Assembly: GCF_001293775.1 (NCBI RefSeq)
Contig: NZ_LGLN01000033.1
Coordinates: forward strand, 391,771 to 455,770
Direction of reading: 5' to 3'
DNA: 64,000 nt
Origin: Pseudomonas syringae pv. cilantro
Lineage (GTDB): Bacteria; Pseudomonadota; Gammaproteobacteria; Pseudomonadales; Pseudomonadaceae
Shown one piece after another: positions 18,536 through 28,995 of this stretch. The translations under genes were made by a program, and so were the position numbers. The notes below the pieces were generated by a model that saw only the letters and a program-made list of their open reading frames with translations, was not told the origin of the DNA and searched no databases. The first letter of the stretch is position 1. Each line of letters begins with the position of its first letter.

Positions 18536-18725
18536 TTCATCGCTCCTCAGCACATATCGCTGGCTTGGCTGGGTTAGAGCGACATGCCGACCATTCGGTT
18601 CAGTGAGGCGAGCATATTAAAAATCAATGGCTTGGCAAACTCTGCCTGTCTGACAGCGCCAGTTTTCTGACCCGATCCGATCGGGTCTGCAATCCGGGAC
18701 GACTGTCTTGCGAATGCACTGCAGC

Positions 18726-19466
18726 CTATTGAGCGTTCAACGCCTGCCCGTTGATGCCTTTGCTGTCCGGCCCCATCAGGTAAAGGTAGACCGGCATGAT
18801 CTCCTCAGGAGTCGGATTGTTCAGCGGGTTTTCGTCTGGATAGGCTAATGCGCGCATGTCAGTGCGGGTCGCGCCGGGGTTGATGCTGTTGGCGCGAACC
18901 GTGGTGACGTCCTGCAGTTCGTCTGCCAGGGTTTGCATCAGCCCTTCAGTGGCAAATTTCGATACGCCGTAGGCGCCCCATTGCGCACGACCCTTGCGGC
19001 CTACACTGCTGGAGGTGAAGGCTATCGAGGCGTCGGCCGAGCGTTTGAGCAACGGCAGCAGCGCGTGGGTCAGCATAAAGGTGGCATTGACGTTGATGTG
19101 CATGACCTGCATGAAGTCTTCACCGGACAATTGCTCCAGCGGCGTGCGCGGGCCAATGATCGATGCGTTGTGCAGCAGGCCGTCAAGCCGACCGAATTCA
19201 CTGTCGATCAGGGTTGCCAGCTCGTCATACCGAGCCGGCCCGGCGCTTTCCAGGTCGAACGGAATGATCTTTGGTTGCGGCTGGCCGGCGGCCAGGATCT
19301 GATCCCGGACCCGGGCGAGATTGGCTTCGGTCTTGCCCAGCAGCAAGACGGTTGCACCCAGAGCAGCGTAGTTTCTGGCCGCTGCAGCACCGATGCCACG
19401 ACCGGCGCCGGTCACCAGAATGATCCGGTCTGCGAGCAGGCCGGGGCGGGCGGAATAATCAAACAT
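18726..19466 (-). CDS. yciK: YciK family short-chain dehydrogenase
   Basis: A 246-residue SDR. It shows the cofactor motif TGAGRGIG, the NNAG-equivalent LHNASIIG, the catalytic Ser region (SSVGRKG) and Tyr-x-x-x-Lys (YGVSK). This is the YciK subgroup (uncharacterised NAD(P)-dependent oxidoreductases). GAGG precedes the ATG at 19466, 26 bases after mupP. It is the last gene of the ubiG–mupP–yciK operon. No substrate is established for the family. Confidence 0.9.
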   Translation of the reverse strand: MFDYSARPGLLADRIILVTGAGRGIGAAAARNYAALGATVLLLGKTEANLARVRDQILAAGQPQPKIIPFDLESAGPARYDELATLIDSEFGRLDGLLHNASIIGPRTPLEQLSGEDFMQVMHINVNATFMLTHALLPLLKRSADASIAFTSSSVGRKGRAQWGAYGVSKFATEGLMQTLADELQDVTTVRANSINPGATRTDMRALAYPDENPLNNPTPEEIMPVYLYLMGPDSKGINGQALNAQ

Positions 19467-19492
19467 TTCAGGCCTCAACTTAGGGGGGCTGC

Positions 19493-20164
19493 TCAGCAGC
19501 TGCACAGCGCGTTATCCAGCACCTTGCGCAGTTCCAGCGGATGATCGACCACCACGTCGGCACCCCAGTGATCCGGGTTGTCATCGGGATGGATGTAGCC
19601 GTAACGCACGGCAGCGGTTTTGGTGCCTGCATCGCGCCCGGATTCGATATCACGCAGGTCGTCGCCGACGAACAGCACACTGGCCGGGTCGAGGTCGAGC
19701 AGCTTGCAGGCCAGAATCATCGGCTCAGGGTGCGGTTTGCTATGCGTGACGTGATCCGGGCAGATCAACACCGCCGAACGCTCGGAGAGTTTGAGTTGCT
19801 CCATGATCGGCTGGGCGAAGCGCACCGGCTTGTTGGTCACGACGCCCCAGATCAGCCCGGCTTTTTCGATATCGGCCAACAGCTCGGGCATGCCGTCGAA
19901 CAGCCTGCTGTGGGTGGCGCAGTCACGCTGGTAGCGCTCCAGAAACTCCAGGCGCAAGGCCTCAAACTCCGGTGCTTCGGGCGCCAGGGCAAAAGCGGCG
20001 GCGACCATGGCTTTGGCGCCCCCCGAGATTTCGTCGCGAATCAGTTTGTCCGCCACTGCCGGAAGGCCGCGATCGGCCAGCATCGCCTGAGCAATGGCAA
20101 TGAAGTCCGGCGCGGTGTCGAGCAGGGTGCCGTCCATGTCGAATAAGACCGCTCTCAAGCGCAT
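19493..20164 (-). CDS. mupP: N-acetylmuramic acid 6-phosphate phosphatase MupP
   Basis: A 223-residue HAD hydrolase. Motif I is [14 protein letters not shown], motif II the TNKP region, motif [11 protein letters not shown] and motif [18 protein letters not shown]. In Pseudomonas the gene between ubiG and yciK encodes MupP, which dephosphorylates MurNAc-6-phosphate in the AmgK–MurU recycling route that bypasses de novo UDP-MurNAc synthesis and affects fosfomycin and beta-lactam tolerance. It starts three bases after the ubiG stop, with GGGAGG upstream. The product name rests on this synteny as well as on the HAD motifs, since phosphoglycolate phosphatases look alike. Confidence 0.9.
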   Translation of the reverse strand: MRLRAVLFDMDGTLLDTAPDFIAIAQAMLADRGLPAVADKLIRDEISGGAKAMVAAAFALAPEAPEFEALRLEFLERYQRDCATHSRLFDGMPELLADIEKAGLIWGVVTNKPVRFAQPIMEQLKLSERSAVLICPDHVTHSKPHPEPMILACKLLDLDPASVLFVGDDLRDIESGRDAGTKTAAVRYGYIHPDDNPDHWGADVVVDHPLELRKVLDNALCSC

Positions 20165-20167
20165 GGC

Positions 20168-20866
20168 TTATGCCTCCCGCAGGGTCTGGATCATGTAGTT
20201 GACGCTTACGTCGGAGGCCAGCTTGTAATGCTTGGTCAGCGGGTTGTAGGTCAGGCCGATGATGTCCTTGACTTCAAGGCCCGCATCGCGGCTCCAGGCA
20301 CCCAGTTCCGAGGGGCGAATGAATTTCTTGAAGTCATGGGTGCCGCGCGGCAGCAGGCCCAGAATGTATTCCGCGCCGATCACGGCAAACAGATAAGCCT
20401 TGGGGTTGCGGTTGATGGTCGAGAAAAATACCTGGCCCCCCGGCTTGACCATGCGGTAGCAGGCGCGAATCACCGAAGACGGGTCAGGCACGTGCTCGAG
20501 CATTTCCAGGCACGTCACCACGTCGAACTGCTCAGGCATTTCTTCAGCCATGTCCTCGGCGGTGATCTGTCGGTATTCGACGCTCACGCCGGACTCCAGC
20601 TGATGCAGTTGCGCCACAGCCAGCGGTGCCTCGCCCATGTCGATCCCGGTCACGGTTGCGCCACGCAGCGCCATCGCTTCACTGAGGATGCCGCCGCCGC
20701 AACCGACGTCCAGCACCTTTTTGCCTGCCAGATTGACGCGTTCGTCGATCCAGTTGACGCGCAGCGGGTTGATGTCATGCAGCGGCTTGAATTCGCTTTC
20801 GCGGTCCCACCAGCGATGGGCCAGGGCCTCGAATTTGGCGATTTCTGCGCGGTCGACGTTGCTCAT
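20168..20866 (-). CDS. ubiG: Ubiquinone biosynthesis O-methyltransferase UbiG
   Basis: A 232-residue SAM-dependent methyltransferase that performs both O-methylations in ubiquinone synthesis. The start [20 protein letters not shown] is typical, with the SAM motif [16 protein letters not shown] and the acidic GIDMGEAPL strand. The motif [12 protein letters not shown] is characteristic of UbiG. The ATG at 20866 is chosen because the protein then has the usual N-terminus; an in-frame start at 20899 adds 11 unrelated residues. First gene of the ubiG–mupP–yciK operon; mtaD ends 82 bases upstream on the same strand. Confidence 0.95.
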   Translation of the reverse strand: MSNVDRAEIAKFEALAHRWWDRESEFKPLHDINPLRVNWIDERVNLAGKKVLDVGCGGGILSEAMALRGATVTGIDMGEAPLAVAQLHQLESGVSVEYRQITAEDMAEEMPEQFDVVTCLEMLEHVPDPSSVIRACYRMVKPGGQVFFSTINRNPKAYLFAVIGAEYILGLLPRGTHDFKKFIRPSELGAWSRDAGLEVKDIIGLTYNPLTKHYKLASDVSVNYMIQTLREA

Positions 20867-20948
20867 GGGTGTCCCTCTTGAACTCGAAATTCGTTTCATC
20901 AGTCAGAATATAGATAAGCCTGACCGTCATGTGTTCGATCCGGCTGTG

Positions 20949-22280
20949 TTATTCAGCCTTGCCTGCAATGCGCCTGCCCCAGGCAATGGCGGTTTCGCAC
21001 AGAGCCTGCTCGTCCATCCGGGTCAGGCGGCCGTGGTCAAGCAGCTGTTTGCCCGCGACCCAGACGTGGCTCACGCAATCGCGGCCGGTGGCATATATAA
21101 GCTGGGATACCGGGTCATAGATCGGTTGCTGGGCCAGCCTGGACAAGTCGAAAGCGACCATGTCGGCTGCCTTGCCGAGCTCCAGCGAGCCGGTTTCGTC
21201 CTGCATGCCAAGCGCCCGCGCGCCGTTCAGGGTGGCCATGCGCAAGGCCCGGTGGGCATCCAGCGCCGTGGCTGAACCGGCGACAGCCTTGGCGAGCAGG
21301 GCAGCGGTGCGGGTTTCGCCGAGCAGATCCAGATCGTTGTTGCTGGCCGCGCCGTCGGTGCCCACTGCAACGTTCACACCGGCCTGCCATAGTCGCTCGA
21401 CCGGGCAGAAGCCACTGGCCAGTTTCAGGTTGGACTCGGGGCAATGGATCACGCTGGAGTTGCTTTCCACCAGCAGTTCCAGGTCGTCATCGCTGATTTG
21501 CGTCATGTGCACGGCCTGAAAGCGCGGGCCGAGCATGCCCAGGCGGTGCAGGCGGGCGAGGGGGCGCTCTTGGCGTTGCTCGACAGCCTGTTCGACTTCG
21601 AACGCGGTCTCGTGCACATGCATCTGGATCATGGCGTCCAGCTCATCGGCGATGACCCGGACTTTTTCCAGGTTGTCGTCACCGACGGTATAAGGCGCAT
21701 GCGGGCCAAAGGCGATTTTGATGCGCGGGTGATGGGCGAGGTCGTTGAACAGCTCTATGCCGTTGTGCAGGGCTTCGTCCGTGGTGCGAGCGCCCGGAAT
21801 CGGGAAGTCCAGCACGGGCACGGTGATCTGTGCGCGCATACCGCTGGCATGGACACGTTCGGCCGCGACCTTGGGGTAGAAATACATGTCCGAGAAACAG
21901 GTGATACCGCCCTTTAGCTGTTCGGCAATGGCCAGATCGGTGCCGTCACTCACGAAATCTTCATCCACCCATTTGCTTTCGGCAGGCCAGATATGGTCTT
22001 GCAGCCAGGTCATCAGCGGCAGATCATCGGCCAGGCCGCGAAACAGGGTCATCGCCGCGTGACCGTGGGCGTTGATCAGGCCGGGGCTGAGCAGCATGCC
22101 GGGCAGCTCCCGGACCTCTACCGCATTCTGCCGCAACGCCTCGGCCCGTGGACCGATATAGACGATGCAACCGTCGCGAATGCCGATGCCGTGGTCCTTG
22201 AATACCACGCCTGCGGGCTCGACCGGCACCAGCCAGGCGGGCAGGAGCAAAAGGTCAAGCGGTGGCGTGGCGTTCGGCAT
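20949..22280 (-). CDS. mtaD: 5-methylthioadenosine deaminase (TRZ/ATZ family)
   Basis: A 443-residue amidohydrolase. Metal and catalytic residues are visible: [13 protein letters not shown] (His-x-His), HVHETAFE, the His of SVIHCPESN and the Asp in [13 protein letters not shown]. Pseudomonas proteins at this locus (PA3170) deaminate methylthioadenosine to methylthioinosine, which MtnP-like phosphorylase then splits, feeding methylthioribose-1-phosphate to MtnA. The divergent mtnA 120 bases away supports this role. It could also act on S-adenosylhomocysteine or 5'-deoxyadenosine, as related family members do. Confidence 0.9.
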   Translation of the reverse strand: MPNATPPLDLLLLPAWLVPVEPAGVVFKDHGIGIRDGCIVYIGPRAEALRQNAVEVRELPGMLLSPGLINAHGHAAMTLFRGLADDLPLMTWLQDHIWPAESKWVDEDFVSDGTDLAIAEQLKGGITCFSDMYFYPKVAAERVHASGMRAQITVPVLDFPIPGARTTDEALHNGIELFNDLAHHPRIKIAFGPHAPYTVGDDNLEKVRVIADELDAMIQMHVHETAFEVEQAVEQRQERPLARLHRLGMLGPRFQAVHMTQISDDDLELLVESNSSVIHCPESNLKLASGFCPVERLWQAGVNVAVGTDGAASNNDLDLLGETRTAALLAKAVAGSATALDAHRALRMATLNGARALGMQDETGSLELGKAADMVAFDLSRLAQQPIYDPVSQLIYATGRDCVSHVWVAGKQLLDHGRLTRMDEQALCETAIAWGRRIAGKAE

Positions 22281-22347
22281 GAGAAGGTTTCCAGAGCTTA
22301 TTACGTTGATGACGAAGTATACCCGAGCGTCTTCGCGGACGGCTCGC

Positions 22348-22353
22348 TATAAT
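22348..22353 (+). promoter_or_regulatory. -10 box of the mtnA promoter
   Basis: A perfect TATAAT lies 47 bases before the mtnA start in the mtaD/mtnA divergent region. No good -35 box is seen at 16-18 bases spacing. Confidence 0.5.
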
Positions 22354-22400
22354 CAGCCGCTTTTGATGCTGAGTTTCGGATGTTCAAGATGGAGTTGGCG

Positions 22401-23477
22401 ATGCGCGATCGACTGTTGGCTGCGGAGAAAGTAAAGGCCATCGATTGGCGAGACAGCACTCTCTACCTGCTGGATCAGCGGGTACTGCCGTTCGAGGAAA
22501 TCTGGCACCCCTACACCACTGCGCAGGGTGTTGCCGAGGCCATTCGCACAATGGTGGTGCGGGGCGCGCCAGCCATTGGCATCAGCGCTGCCTATGGCGC
22601 GGTGCTCAGTGCGCGTGCGCGGATTGCCGAAGGCGGAGACTGGTACGCAGCACTGGAAGAAGATTTTCTGATGCTGACCGATTCGCGTCCGACCGCGGTC
22701 AATCTGGTCTGGGCGTTGAACCGCATGCGTGACCGTCTGCTGCGGGTCAAGGAAGGTGATGACCCGCTGGTCGCGCTGGAAGCCGAAGCCGTGGCAATCC
22801 ATCTGAGTGACCGTGAAGCCAACCTGACCATGGCGCAGCTGGGTGCCGACCTGATCCGCAGGCATCAGGGCAATCTGCAGACCGTCCTGACCCATTGCAA
22901 CACCGGTGCGCTCGCCACCGGCGGTTTCGGCACTGCGTTGGGGGTGATTCGCGCAGCGCATCTGGAAGGCATGATCGAACGTGTCTACGCCGATGAAACC
23001 CGCCCGTGGCTGCAGGGTTCGCGGCTGACCGCCTGGGAGCTGGCCAATGAAGGCATCCCGGTGACCCTCAATGCCGATTCCGCCGCCGCGCACCTGATGC
23101 GCACCAAAGGCATCACTTGGGTGATCGTCGGCGCCGATCGCATCACCGCCAATGGCGACGTGGCGAACAAGATCGGCACTTATCAGCTGGCGGTGGCAGC
23201 GATGCATCATGGTGTGCGCTTCATGGTCGTGGCGCCGAGTTCGACCATCGACATGGACATGGCCAGTGGCGATGATATTTTCATCGAGGAGCGCGACGGT
23301 CGCGAGCTGCTTGAAGTCGGCGGGCAGCGGGTCGGCGCGAACGTCGAGGCGTTCAATCCGGTGTTCGATGTGACGCCGGCGGACCTGATCGACGCAATCG
23401 TGACCGAGAAGGGCATCGTCGAGCGCCCCGACACCGCTCGAATGGCGCAATTGATGAGCCGTAAACATCTGCATTGA
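22401..23477 (+). CDS. mtnA: S-methyl-5-thioribose-1-phosphate isomerase
   Basis: A 358-residue aldose-ketose isomerase of the eIF2B-alpha-like family, converting methylthioribose-1-phosphate to methylthioribulose-1-phosphate in methionine salvage. Key motifs are [15 protein letters not shown] (phosphate site), [12 protein letters not shown] with the catalytic Cys, and [17 protein letters not shown] with the catalytic Asp. GGAG six bases before the ATG at 22401 makes this start better than the ATG at 22380. It precedes gyrA, as in other Pseudomonas. Confidence 0.95.
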   Translation: MRDRLLAAEKVKAIDWRDSTLYLLDQRVLPFEEIWHPYTTAQGVAEAIRTMVVRGAPAIGISAAYGAVLSARARIAEGGDWYAALEEDFLMLTDSRPTAVNLVWALNRMRDRLLRVKEGDDPLVALEAEAVAIHLSDREANLTMAQLGADLIRRHQGNLQTVLTHCNTGALATGGFGTALGVIRAAHLEGMIERVYADETRPWLQGSRLTAWELANEGIPVTLNADSAAAHLMRTKGITWVIVGADRITANGDVANKIGTYQLAVAAMHHGVRFMVVAPSSTIDMDMASGDDIFIEERDGRELLEVGGQRVGANVEAFNPVFDVTPADLIDAIVTEKGIVERPDTARMAQLMSRKHLH

Positions 23478-23779
23478 ACGGTCTGGCGCACCGCTTGCTA
23501 CTTGAGCAGAGCGCCTGCGCGGGCCTGTAAGCGTCTCTCAGGCGTCTTGTGCGCAGGTGGCTCGTTTTCAGCGCCTGCAAAGGATGTGAGCACCTCCGCG
23601 ATTGTGGTAACATCCGGCGCTTTCCGGGGACACTGATAGTGGTCGCCCACCCTGCGTAGCTGCATGGCATAACTCGTTGATTTGTCGTAAGTCGCTGCCT
23701 GCAAATGCTGGCAGTGGCGAGCTTCGTGAATCCCGCATGGATTTATGAGGTTTCACCAGAAAAAGGAATCAGGCTTCTC
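23478..23779. other. Intergenic region before gyrA
   Basis: About 300 bases between mtnA and gyrA. It should hold the gyrA promoter; a TGGTAACAT sequence at about 23604-23612 could be an extended -10. No coding sequence or clear terminator for mtnA was seen. Confidence 0.4.
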
Positions 23780-26566
23780 ATGGGCGAACTGGCCAAAGAA
23801 ATCCTCCCGGTCAATATCGAAGACGAGCTGAAGCAGTCCTACCTCGACTACGCAATGAGCGTAATCGTCGGTCGAGCACTGCCCGATGCGCGCGACGGCT
23901 TGAAGCCCGTGCACCGGCGCGTGTTGTTCGCTATGAGCGAGCTGGGTAACGACTGGAACAAGCCGTACAAGAAATCCGCCCGTGTGGTTGGTGACGTGAT
24001 CGGTAAGTATCACCCGCACGGCGACACGGCTGTGTACGACACCATCGTTCGTATGGCTCAGCCATTCTCGCTGCGCTACCTGCTGGTAGACGGCCAGGGC
24101 AACTTCGGTTCGGTCGACGGCGACAACGCTGCGGCGATGCGATACACCGAAGTGCGCATGACCAAGCTGGCCCACGAACTGCTGGCCGACCTGCATAAAG
24201 AAACCGTGGACTGGGTGCCGAACTACGACGGCACGGAAATGATCCCTGCGGTCATGCCGACCCGTATTCCCAACCTGCTGGTCAACGGTTCAAGTGGTAT
24301 CGCCGTGGGCATGGCGACCAACATTCCGCCGCACAACCTCGGTGAAGTCATCGACGGTTGTCTGGCGCTGATCGACAACCCCGAGTTGACGATCGACGAA
24401 CTGATGCAGTACATCCCCGGCCCGGACTTCCCGACAGCGGCGATCATCAACGGTCGCGCCGGTATCATCGAAGCCTACCGCACCGGGCGTGGACGCATTT
24501 ACATGCGTGCCCGTTCCATCGTGGAAGATATCGACAAGGTGGGCGGTCGCCAGCAGATCGTCATTACCGAGCTGCCTTACCAGTTGAACAAGGCGCGTCT
24601 GATCGAGAAGATCGCCGAGCTGGTCAAGGAAAAGAAACTCGAAGGCATCACCGAGCTGCGCGATGAGTCCGACAAGGACGGCATGCGCGTGGTCATCGAG
24701 CTGCGTCGTGGCGAAGTGCCTGAGGTTGTTCTGAACAACCTTTACGCCCAGACCCAGCTGCAAAGCGTTTTCGGCATCAACATCGTTGCCCTGATCGACG
24801 GCCGTCCACGCATCCTGAACCTCAAGGATCTGCTGGAAGCGTTCGTCCGACACCGTCGTGAGGTGGTCACCCGTCGTACTGTGTTCGAACTGCGCAAGGC
24901 GCGTGAGCGTGGTCACATCCTTGAAGGTCAGGCGGTGGCGCTGTCCAACATCGACCCGGTCATCGCGCTGATCAAAGCTTCGCCGACACCTGCCGAAGCC
25001 AAGGAAGGGCTGATCAAGACGCCTTGGGAATCGAGCGCGGTGGTCGAGATGGTCGAGCGTGCCGGTGCCGATTCCTGCCGCCCGGAGAACCTCGATCCGC
25101 AATACGGTCTGCGTGATGGCAAGTATTTCCTGTCGCCTGAACAGGCCCAGGCCATTCTGGAACTGCGTCTGCATCGCCTGACCGGTCTGGAGCACGAAAA
25201 GCTGCTGGGCGAATATCAGGAAATCCTGACCCAGATCGGCGAACTGATCCGCATCCTGAACAGCGCCACGCGCCTGATGGAAGTGATCCGCGAAGAACTC
25301 GAACTGATCCGCTCCGAATACGGCGATGCCCGCCGTACCGAGATTCTCGATGCGCGTCTGGACCTGACCCTGGGTGATCTGATCACCGAAGAAGAGCGTG
25401 TCGTCACCATTTCCCATGGCGGTTACGCCAAGACCCAGCCACTGGCGGTCTACCAGGCGCAGCGCCGTGGCGGCAAGGGCAAGTCGGCCACCGGCATCAA
25501 AGATGAGGATTACATCGCTCACCTGCTGGTTGCCAACAGCCATACCACGCTGCTGATGTTCTCCAGCAATGGCAAGGTGTACTGGCTCAAGACCTACGAG
25601 ATTCCGGAAGCGTCCCGCGCGGCCCGTGGTCGCCCGCTGGTCAACCTGCTGCCGTTGAGCGAAGGTGAATACATCACCACCATGCTGCCGGTCGACCTCG
25701 AAGCCATGCGCAAGCGTGCCGACGAAGAAGGCGAAGCCCTCGAAGGCGAGCTGGACGACGCAGAAAACAGCAGCGAGACCGAAGAAGAGCGCAAGGCGCG
25801 CATCAAGGCCGCTGACAAGAAGAAGGCTCCGTTCATCTTCATGTCCACGGCCAACGGTACCGTCAAGAAGACCCCGCTGGTGGCTTTCAGCCGTCAGCGT
25901 AGCGTCGGCCTGATCGCGCTGGAGCTGGACGAAGGCGACATCCTGATTTCCGCAGCCATCACCGATGGCGAGCAGGAAATCATGCTGTTCTCCGACGGCG
26001 GCAAGGTCACCCGCTTCAAGGAATCCGACGTTCGCGCCATGGGCCGTACCGCTCGCGGTGTGCGCGGCATGCGTCTGCCGGAAGGCCAGAAGCTGATTTC
26101 GATGCTGATCCCGGAAGAAGGCAGCCAGATTCTGACCGCGTCCGAGCGCGGTTATGGCAAGCGCACGGCGATTTCCGAGTTCCCCGAGTACAAGCGTGGC
26201 GGTCAGGGTGTTATAGCCATGGTCAGCAACGAGCGTAACGGCCGTCTGGTCGGTGCAGTTCAGGTGCTCGATGGCGAGGAAATCATGCTGATTTCCGACC
26301 AGGGCACGCTGGTTCGTACTCGCGTCGGCGAAGTCTCCAGCCTGGGCCGTAACACCCAGGGTGTGACCCTGATCAAGCTGGCCAGCGATGAGAAACTGGT
26401 CGGTCTGGAGCGCGTTCAGGAGCCATCGGAAGTCGAAGGCGAAGAGCTTGAGGGTGAAGAAGCTGTCGACGGTGTGATTGCCGACGTTGCCGACGCGCAG
26501 GCGGATGACGCAGGTGAAGATCTGCAGGCGGACGCGGCGCCGGACGAAGACGAACCTCAGAACTGA
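23780..26566 (+). CDS. gyrA: DNA gyrase subunit A
   Basis: A 928-residue type II topoisomerase subunit. The N-terminal breakage-reunion domain includes the quinolone region [19 protein letters not shown], with Thr at the position of E. coli Ser83 and Asp at 87, the wild-type pattern of Pseudomonas, so no classic quinolone-resistance change is visible. The catalytic Tyr is in AMRYTEVRM. The C-terminal beta-pinwheel contains the GyrA box QRRGGKGK. A Glu/Asp/Lys-rich insert (about 655-705) and a long acidic tail (about 885-928) make it longer than E. coli GyrA. ATG 23780 matches the conserved [17 protein letters not shown] start. Confidence 0.98.
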   Translation: MGELAKEILPVNIEDELKQSYLDYAMSVIVGRALPDARDGLKPVHRRVLFAMSELGNDWNKPYKKSARVVGDVIGKYHPHGDTAVYDTIVRMAQPFSLRYLLVDGQGNFGSVDGDNAAAMRYTEVRMTKLAHELLADLHKETVDWVPNYDGTEMIPAVMPTRIPNLLVNGSSGIAVGMATNIPPHNLGEVIDGCLALIDNPELTIDELMQYIPGPDFPTAAIINGRAGIIEAYRTGRGRIYMRARSIVEDIDKVGGRQQIVITELPYQLNKARLIEKIAELVKEKKLEGITELRDESDKDGMRVVIELRRGEVPEVVLNNLYAQTQLQSVFGINIVALIDGRPRILNLKDLLEAFVRHRREVVTRRTVFELRKARERGHILEGQAVALSNIDPVIALIKASPTPAEAKEGLIKTPWESSAVVEMVERAGADSCRPENLDPQYGLRDGKYFLSPEQAQAILELRLHRLTGLEHEKLLGEYQEILTQIGELIRILNSATRLMEVIREELELIRSEYGDARRTEILDARLDLTLGDLITEEERVVTISHGGYAKTQPLAVYQAQRRGGKGKSATGIKDEDYIAHLLVANSHTTLLMFSSNGKVYWLKTYEIPEASRAARGRPLVNLLPLSEGEYITTMLPVDLEAMRKRADEEGEALEGELDDAENSSETEEERKARIKAADKKKAPFIFMSTANGTVKKTPLVAFSRQRSVGLIALELDEGDILISAAITDGEQEIMLFSDGGKVTRFKESDVRAMGRTARGVRGMRLPEGQKLISMLIPEEGSQILTASERGYGKRTAISEFPEYKRGGQGVIAMVSNERNGRLVGAVQVLDGEEIMLISDQGTLVRTRVGEVSSLGRNTQGVTLIKLASDEKLVGLERVQEPSEVEGEELEGEEAVDGVIADVADAQADDAGEDLQADAAPDEDEPQN

Positions 26567-26585
26567 GTTGTAACGTAAATCAGGT

Positions 26586-26637
26586 AAGGGCTGGCTCGTC
26601 TGTGATTGCAACCGCATCGCAGGCAAGTCCAGCCCTT
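26586..26637 (+). terminator. Possible gyrA terminator or long inverted repeat
   Basis: AAGGGCTGG (26586-26594) pairs with CCAGCCCTT (26629-26637) around a 34-base loop, just after gyrA. No T-run follows, so it may be an RNA-end stabiliser rather than a true terminator. Confidence 0.4.
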
Positions 26638-26750
26638 GCGGCATTCGGCCAGCCTGAGCCGGATCAGAATTCCCGTAACGAGCTTTCAGCTCGTGATGCA
26701 GCATCCAGAAACAAGCACGTACAGCCCCAACGTATTTGACGAGAGTGGAT

Positions 26751-27836
26751 ATGAGCAAGCGAGCCTTTAACTTCTGCGCAGGTCCTGCTGCGCTTCCTGA
26801 AGCTGTTCTGCTGCGTGCCCAGGCGGAGCTCCTCGACTGGCATGGCAAAGGCCTGTCCGTCATGGAGATGAGCCATCGCAGCGACGAGTTCGTCTCCATC
26901 GCCACCAAGGCCGAGCAGGATTTTCGCGATCTGCTGTCCATTCCCTCCAATTACAAAGTGCTGTTCCTGCAAGGCGGCGCCAGTCAGCAGTTCGCACAAA
27001 TCGCGCTGAACCTGCTGCCCGAAGACGGCAAGGCCGATTACATCGATACCGGCATCTGGTCGCAGAAGGCAATCGAGGAAGCCTCGCGCTATGGCACGGT
27101 CAACGTCGCAGCCAGCGCCAAGGCCTACGATTACTTCGCCATTCCCGGCCAGAACGAGTGGAAGCTGTCCAGCGACGCTGCCTACGTTCACTACGCACCA
27201 AACGAAACCATTGGTGGCCTGGAATTCAACTGGATTCCGCAAACCGGTGACGTGCCGTTGGTGGCCGACATGTCTTCGGACATTCTTTCGCGTCCGGTGG
27301 ACATCTCGCGTTTCGGCATGATCTACGCCGGTGCGCAGAAGAATATCGGCCCGAGCGGCGTCGTGGTGGTGATCATTCGCGAGGACCTGCTGGGTCGCGC
27401 GCGTTCGCTATGCCCGACCATGCTCAATTACAAGGTCGCGGCCGACAACGGCTCGATGTACAACACGCCGCCGACGCTGGCCTGGTATCTGTCCGGGCTG
27501 GTCTTCGAATGGCTCAAAGAGCAGGGCGGCGTCGAGGCCATCGGCAAACTGAATGACATCAAGCAGCGCACGCTGTATGACTTCATCGACGCCAGCGGGC
27601 TGTACAGCAACCCGATCAACAAGCCCGACCGCTCGTGGATGAACGTCCCGTTCCGTCTGGCCGACGCCCGCCTCGACAAGCCGTTTCTGGCGGGGGCCGA
27701 GGCGAACGGTCTGCTCAACCTGAAAGGTCACCGCTCGGTCGGTGGCATGCGCGCGTCCATCTATAATGCGGTCGATCTCAACGCGGTCAACGCGTTGGTG
27801 ACCTACATGAAAGACTTCGAGAAGGAGCACGGCTGA
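26751..27836 (+). CDS. serC: Phosphoserine aminotransferase
   Basis: A 361-residue PLP enzyme that makes phosphoserine from 3-phosphohydroxypyruvate and also serves pyridoxine synthesis. The start MSKRAFNFCAGPAALPEAV and EMSHRSDEF are typical, and the PLP lysine is in YAGAQKNIGPSG. GAGAG precedes the ATG at 26751. The stop overlaps the pheA start by one base (TGATG), indicating translational coupling in the serC–pheA–tyrA–cmk–rpsA operon. Confidence 0.97.
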   Translation: MSKRAFNFCAGPAALPEAVLLRAQAELLDWHGKGLSVMEMSHRSDEFVSIATKAEQDFRDLLSIPSNYKVLFLQGGASQQFAQIALNLLPEDGKADYIDTGIWSQKAIEEASRYGTVNVAASAKAYDYFAIPGQNEWKLSSDAAYVHYAPNETIGGLEFNWIPQTGDVPLVADMSSDILSRPVDISRFGMIYAGAQKNIGPSGVVVVIIREDLLGRARSLCPTMLNYKVAADNGSMYNTPPTLAWYLSGLVFEWLKEQGGVEAIGKLNDIKQRTLYDFIDASGLYSNPINKPDRSWMNVPFRLADARLDKPFLAGAEANGLLNLKGHRSVGGMRASIYNAVDLNAVNALVTYMKDFEKEHG

Positions 27837-28930
27837 TGTCCGAGCAAGAACTCAAGGCGCTTCGCGTCCGTATCGACAGCCTCGATGAAAAGGTCCTGGA
27901 GCTGATCAGTGAGCGCGCCCGCTGCGCTCAGGAAGTGGCCCGTGTAAAAATGTCCTCGCTGGCAGAAGGCGAGGTGCCGGTGTTCTATCGCCCGGAGCGT
28001 GAAGCGGCGGTCCTCAAGCGGGTCATGGAGCGTAACCGTGGTCCGTTGAGCAACGAAGAGATGGCGCGGCTGTTCCGCGAGATCATGTCTTCCTGCCTCG
28101 CCCTTGAACAACCGCTCAAGGTTGCCTATCTCGGTCCTGAAGGCACGTTTACCCAAGCGGCGGCCATGAAGCATTTCGGGCATGCGGTCATCAGTTTGCC
28201 GATGGCGGCCATCGACGAGGTGTTCCGTGAAGTGGTTGCCGGTGCAGTGAATTTTGGCGTGGTCCCGGTGGAAAATTCCACCGAAGGCGCGGTCAATCAC
28301 ACGCTGGACAGCTTTCTCGAACACGACATGGTGATCTGCGGCGAAGTCGAGCTGCGTATTCACCACCACTTGCTGGTGGGCGAAAGCACCAAGACGCAAA
28401 GTATTTCGCGTATCTACTCCCACGCCCAGTCGCTGGCCCAGTGCCGCAAGTGGCTGGACGCGCACTACCCGAATGTCGAGCGGGTTGCTGTGGCCAGCAA
28501 CGCCGAAGCCGCCAAGCGGGTCAAGGGCGAATGGAACTCGGCGGCCATCGCCGGTGACATGGCGGCGGGGCTCTATGGTCTGACCCGTCTGGCAGAAAAA
28601 ATCGAGGACCGTCCGGATAACTCGACGCGCTTCCTTATCATTGGCAATCAGGAAGTCCCGCCCACCGGTGATGATAAAACGTCGATCATTGTCTCGATGA
28701 GCAACAAACCGGGCGCGCTTCATGAGCTGCTGGTGCCCTTCCACGAAAGTGGCCTGGACCTGACGCGTATCGAGACCCGTCCGTCGCGCAGCGGTAAATG
28801 GACCTACGTGTTCTTCATCGACTTCGTCGGACATCATCAGGATCCCCTGGTCAAGGCCGTACTGGAGAAGATCAGCCATGAAGCCGTTGCCTTGAAGGTG
28901 CTGGGTTCTTACCCCAAAGCAGTCCTTTGA
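27836..28930 (+). CDS. pheA: Bifunctional chorismate mutase/prephenate dehydratase (P-protein)
   Basis: A 364-residue P-protein for phenylalanine synthesis. An AroQ-type chorismate mutase domain (1-90, LRVRIDSLDEKVLELISERA) is followed by prephenate dehydratase (about 95-270; VAYLGPEGTFTQAAA, PVENSTEGAV and the TRF motif in NSTRFLII) and an ACT domain (about 278-360; NKPGALHELL and IETRPSR), where phenylalanine acts as feedback inhibitor. It starts within the serC stop codon. In most Pseudomonas hisC follows; here it does not. Confidence 0.96.
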   Translation: MSEQELKALRVRIDSLDEKVLELISERARCAQEVARVKMSSLAEGEVPVFYRPEREAAVLKRVMERNRGPLSNEEMARLFREIMSSCLALEQPLKVAYLGPEGTFTQAAAMKHFGHAVISLPMAAIDEVFREVVAGAVNFGVVPVENSTEGAVNHTLDSFLEHDMVICGEVELRIHHHLLVGESTKTQSISRIYSHAQSLAQCRKWLDAHYPNVERVAVASNAEAAKRVKGEWNSAAIAGDMAAGLYGLTRLAEKIEDRPDNSTRFLIIGNQEVPPTGDDKTSIIVSMSNKPGALHELLVPFHESGLDLTRIETRPSRSGKWTYVFFIDFVGHHQDPLVKAVLEKISHEAVALKVLGSYPKAVL

Positions 28931-28941
28931 AGGGAGCATTA

Positions 28942-28995
28942 ATGAGCGATTCCTTTTCTGATCTGCCGGGTTATCAGGTGCGTGCGCGTGGTTGA
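28942..28995 (+). pseudogene. 17-codon ORF in the place of hisC (remnant or leader)
   Basis: GGGAGC precedes an ATG at 28942 that opens a 17-residue frame, [17 protein letters not shown], ending TGA at 28993-28995 and overlapping the likely tyrA start. In other Pseudomonas a full hisC (about 370 codons) lies here. The beginning MSxxFxxL and the ending ARG are compatible with the two ends of HisC, so an in-frame collapse is possible, but the match is too short to prove. It may still serve to carry ribosomes to tyrA. Confidence 0.45.

Noticed and set aside
23998-24060. Quinolone-resistance change in GyrA (Thr at the E. coli Ser83 position)
   Set aside because: Thr83 and Asp87 are the normal residues in Pseudomonas GyrA.
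24290-26950. 886-codon open frame opposite gyrA
   Set aside because: It is a mirror of the strongly conserved gyrA codon pattern; the translation is low-complexity in Gln/Asp/Val/Ala with no domain. The same holds for long frames opposite rpsA (31436-33073), deaD (54003-55826) and trhO (10845-12602).
28942-28995. Attenuation leader peptide for tyrA
   Set aside because: The 17-residue peptide has only one Tyr and one Phe and no terminator/antiterminator pair follows, so classic attenuation is unlikely.
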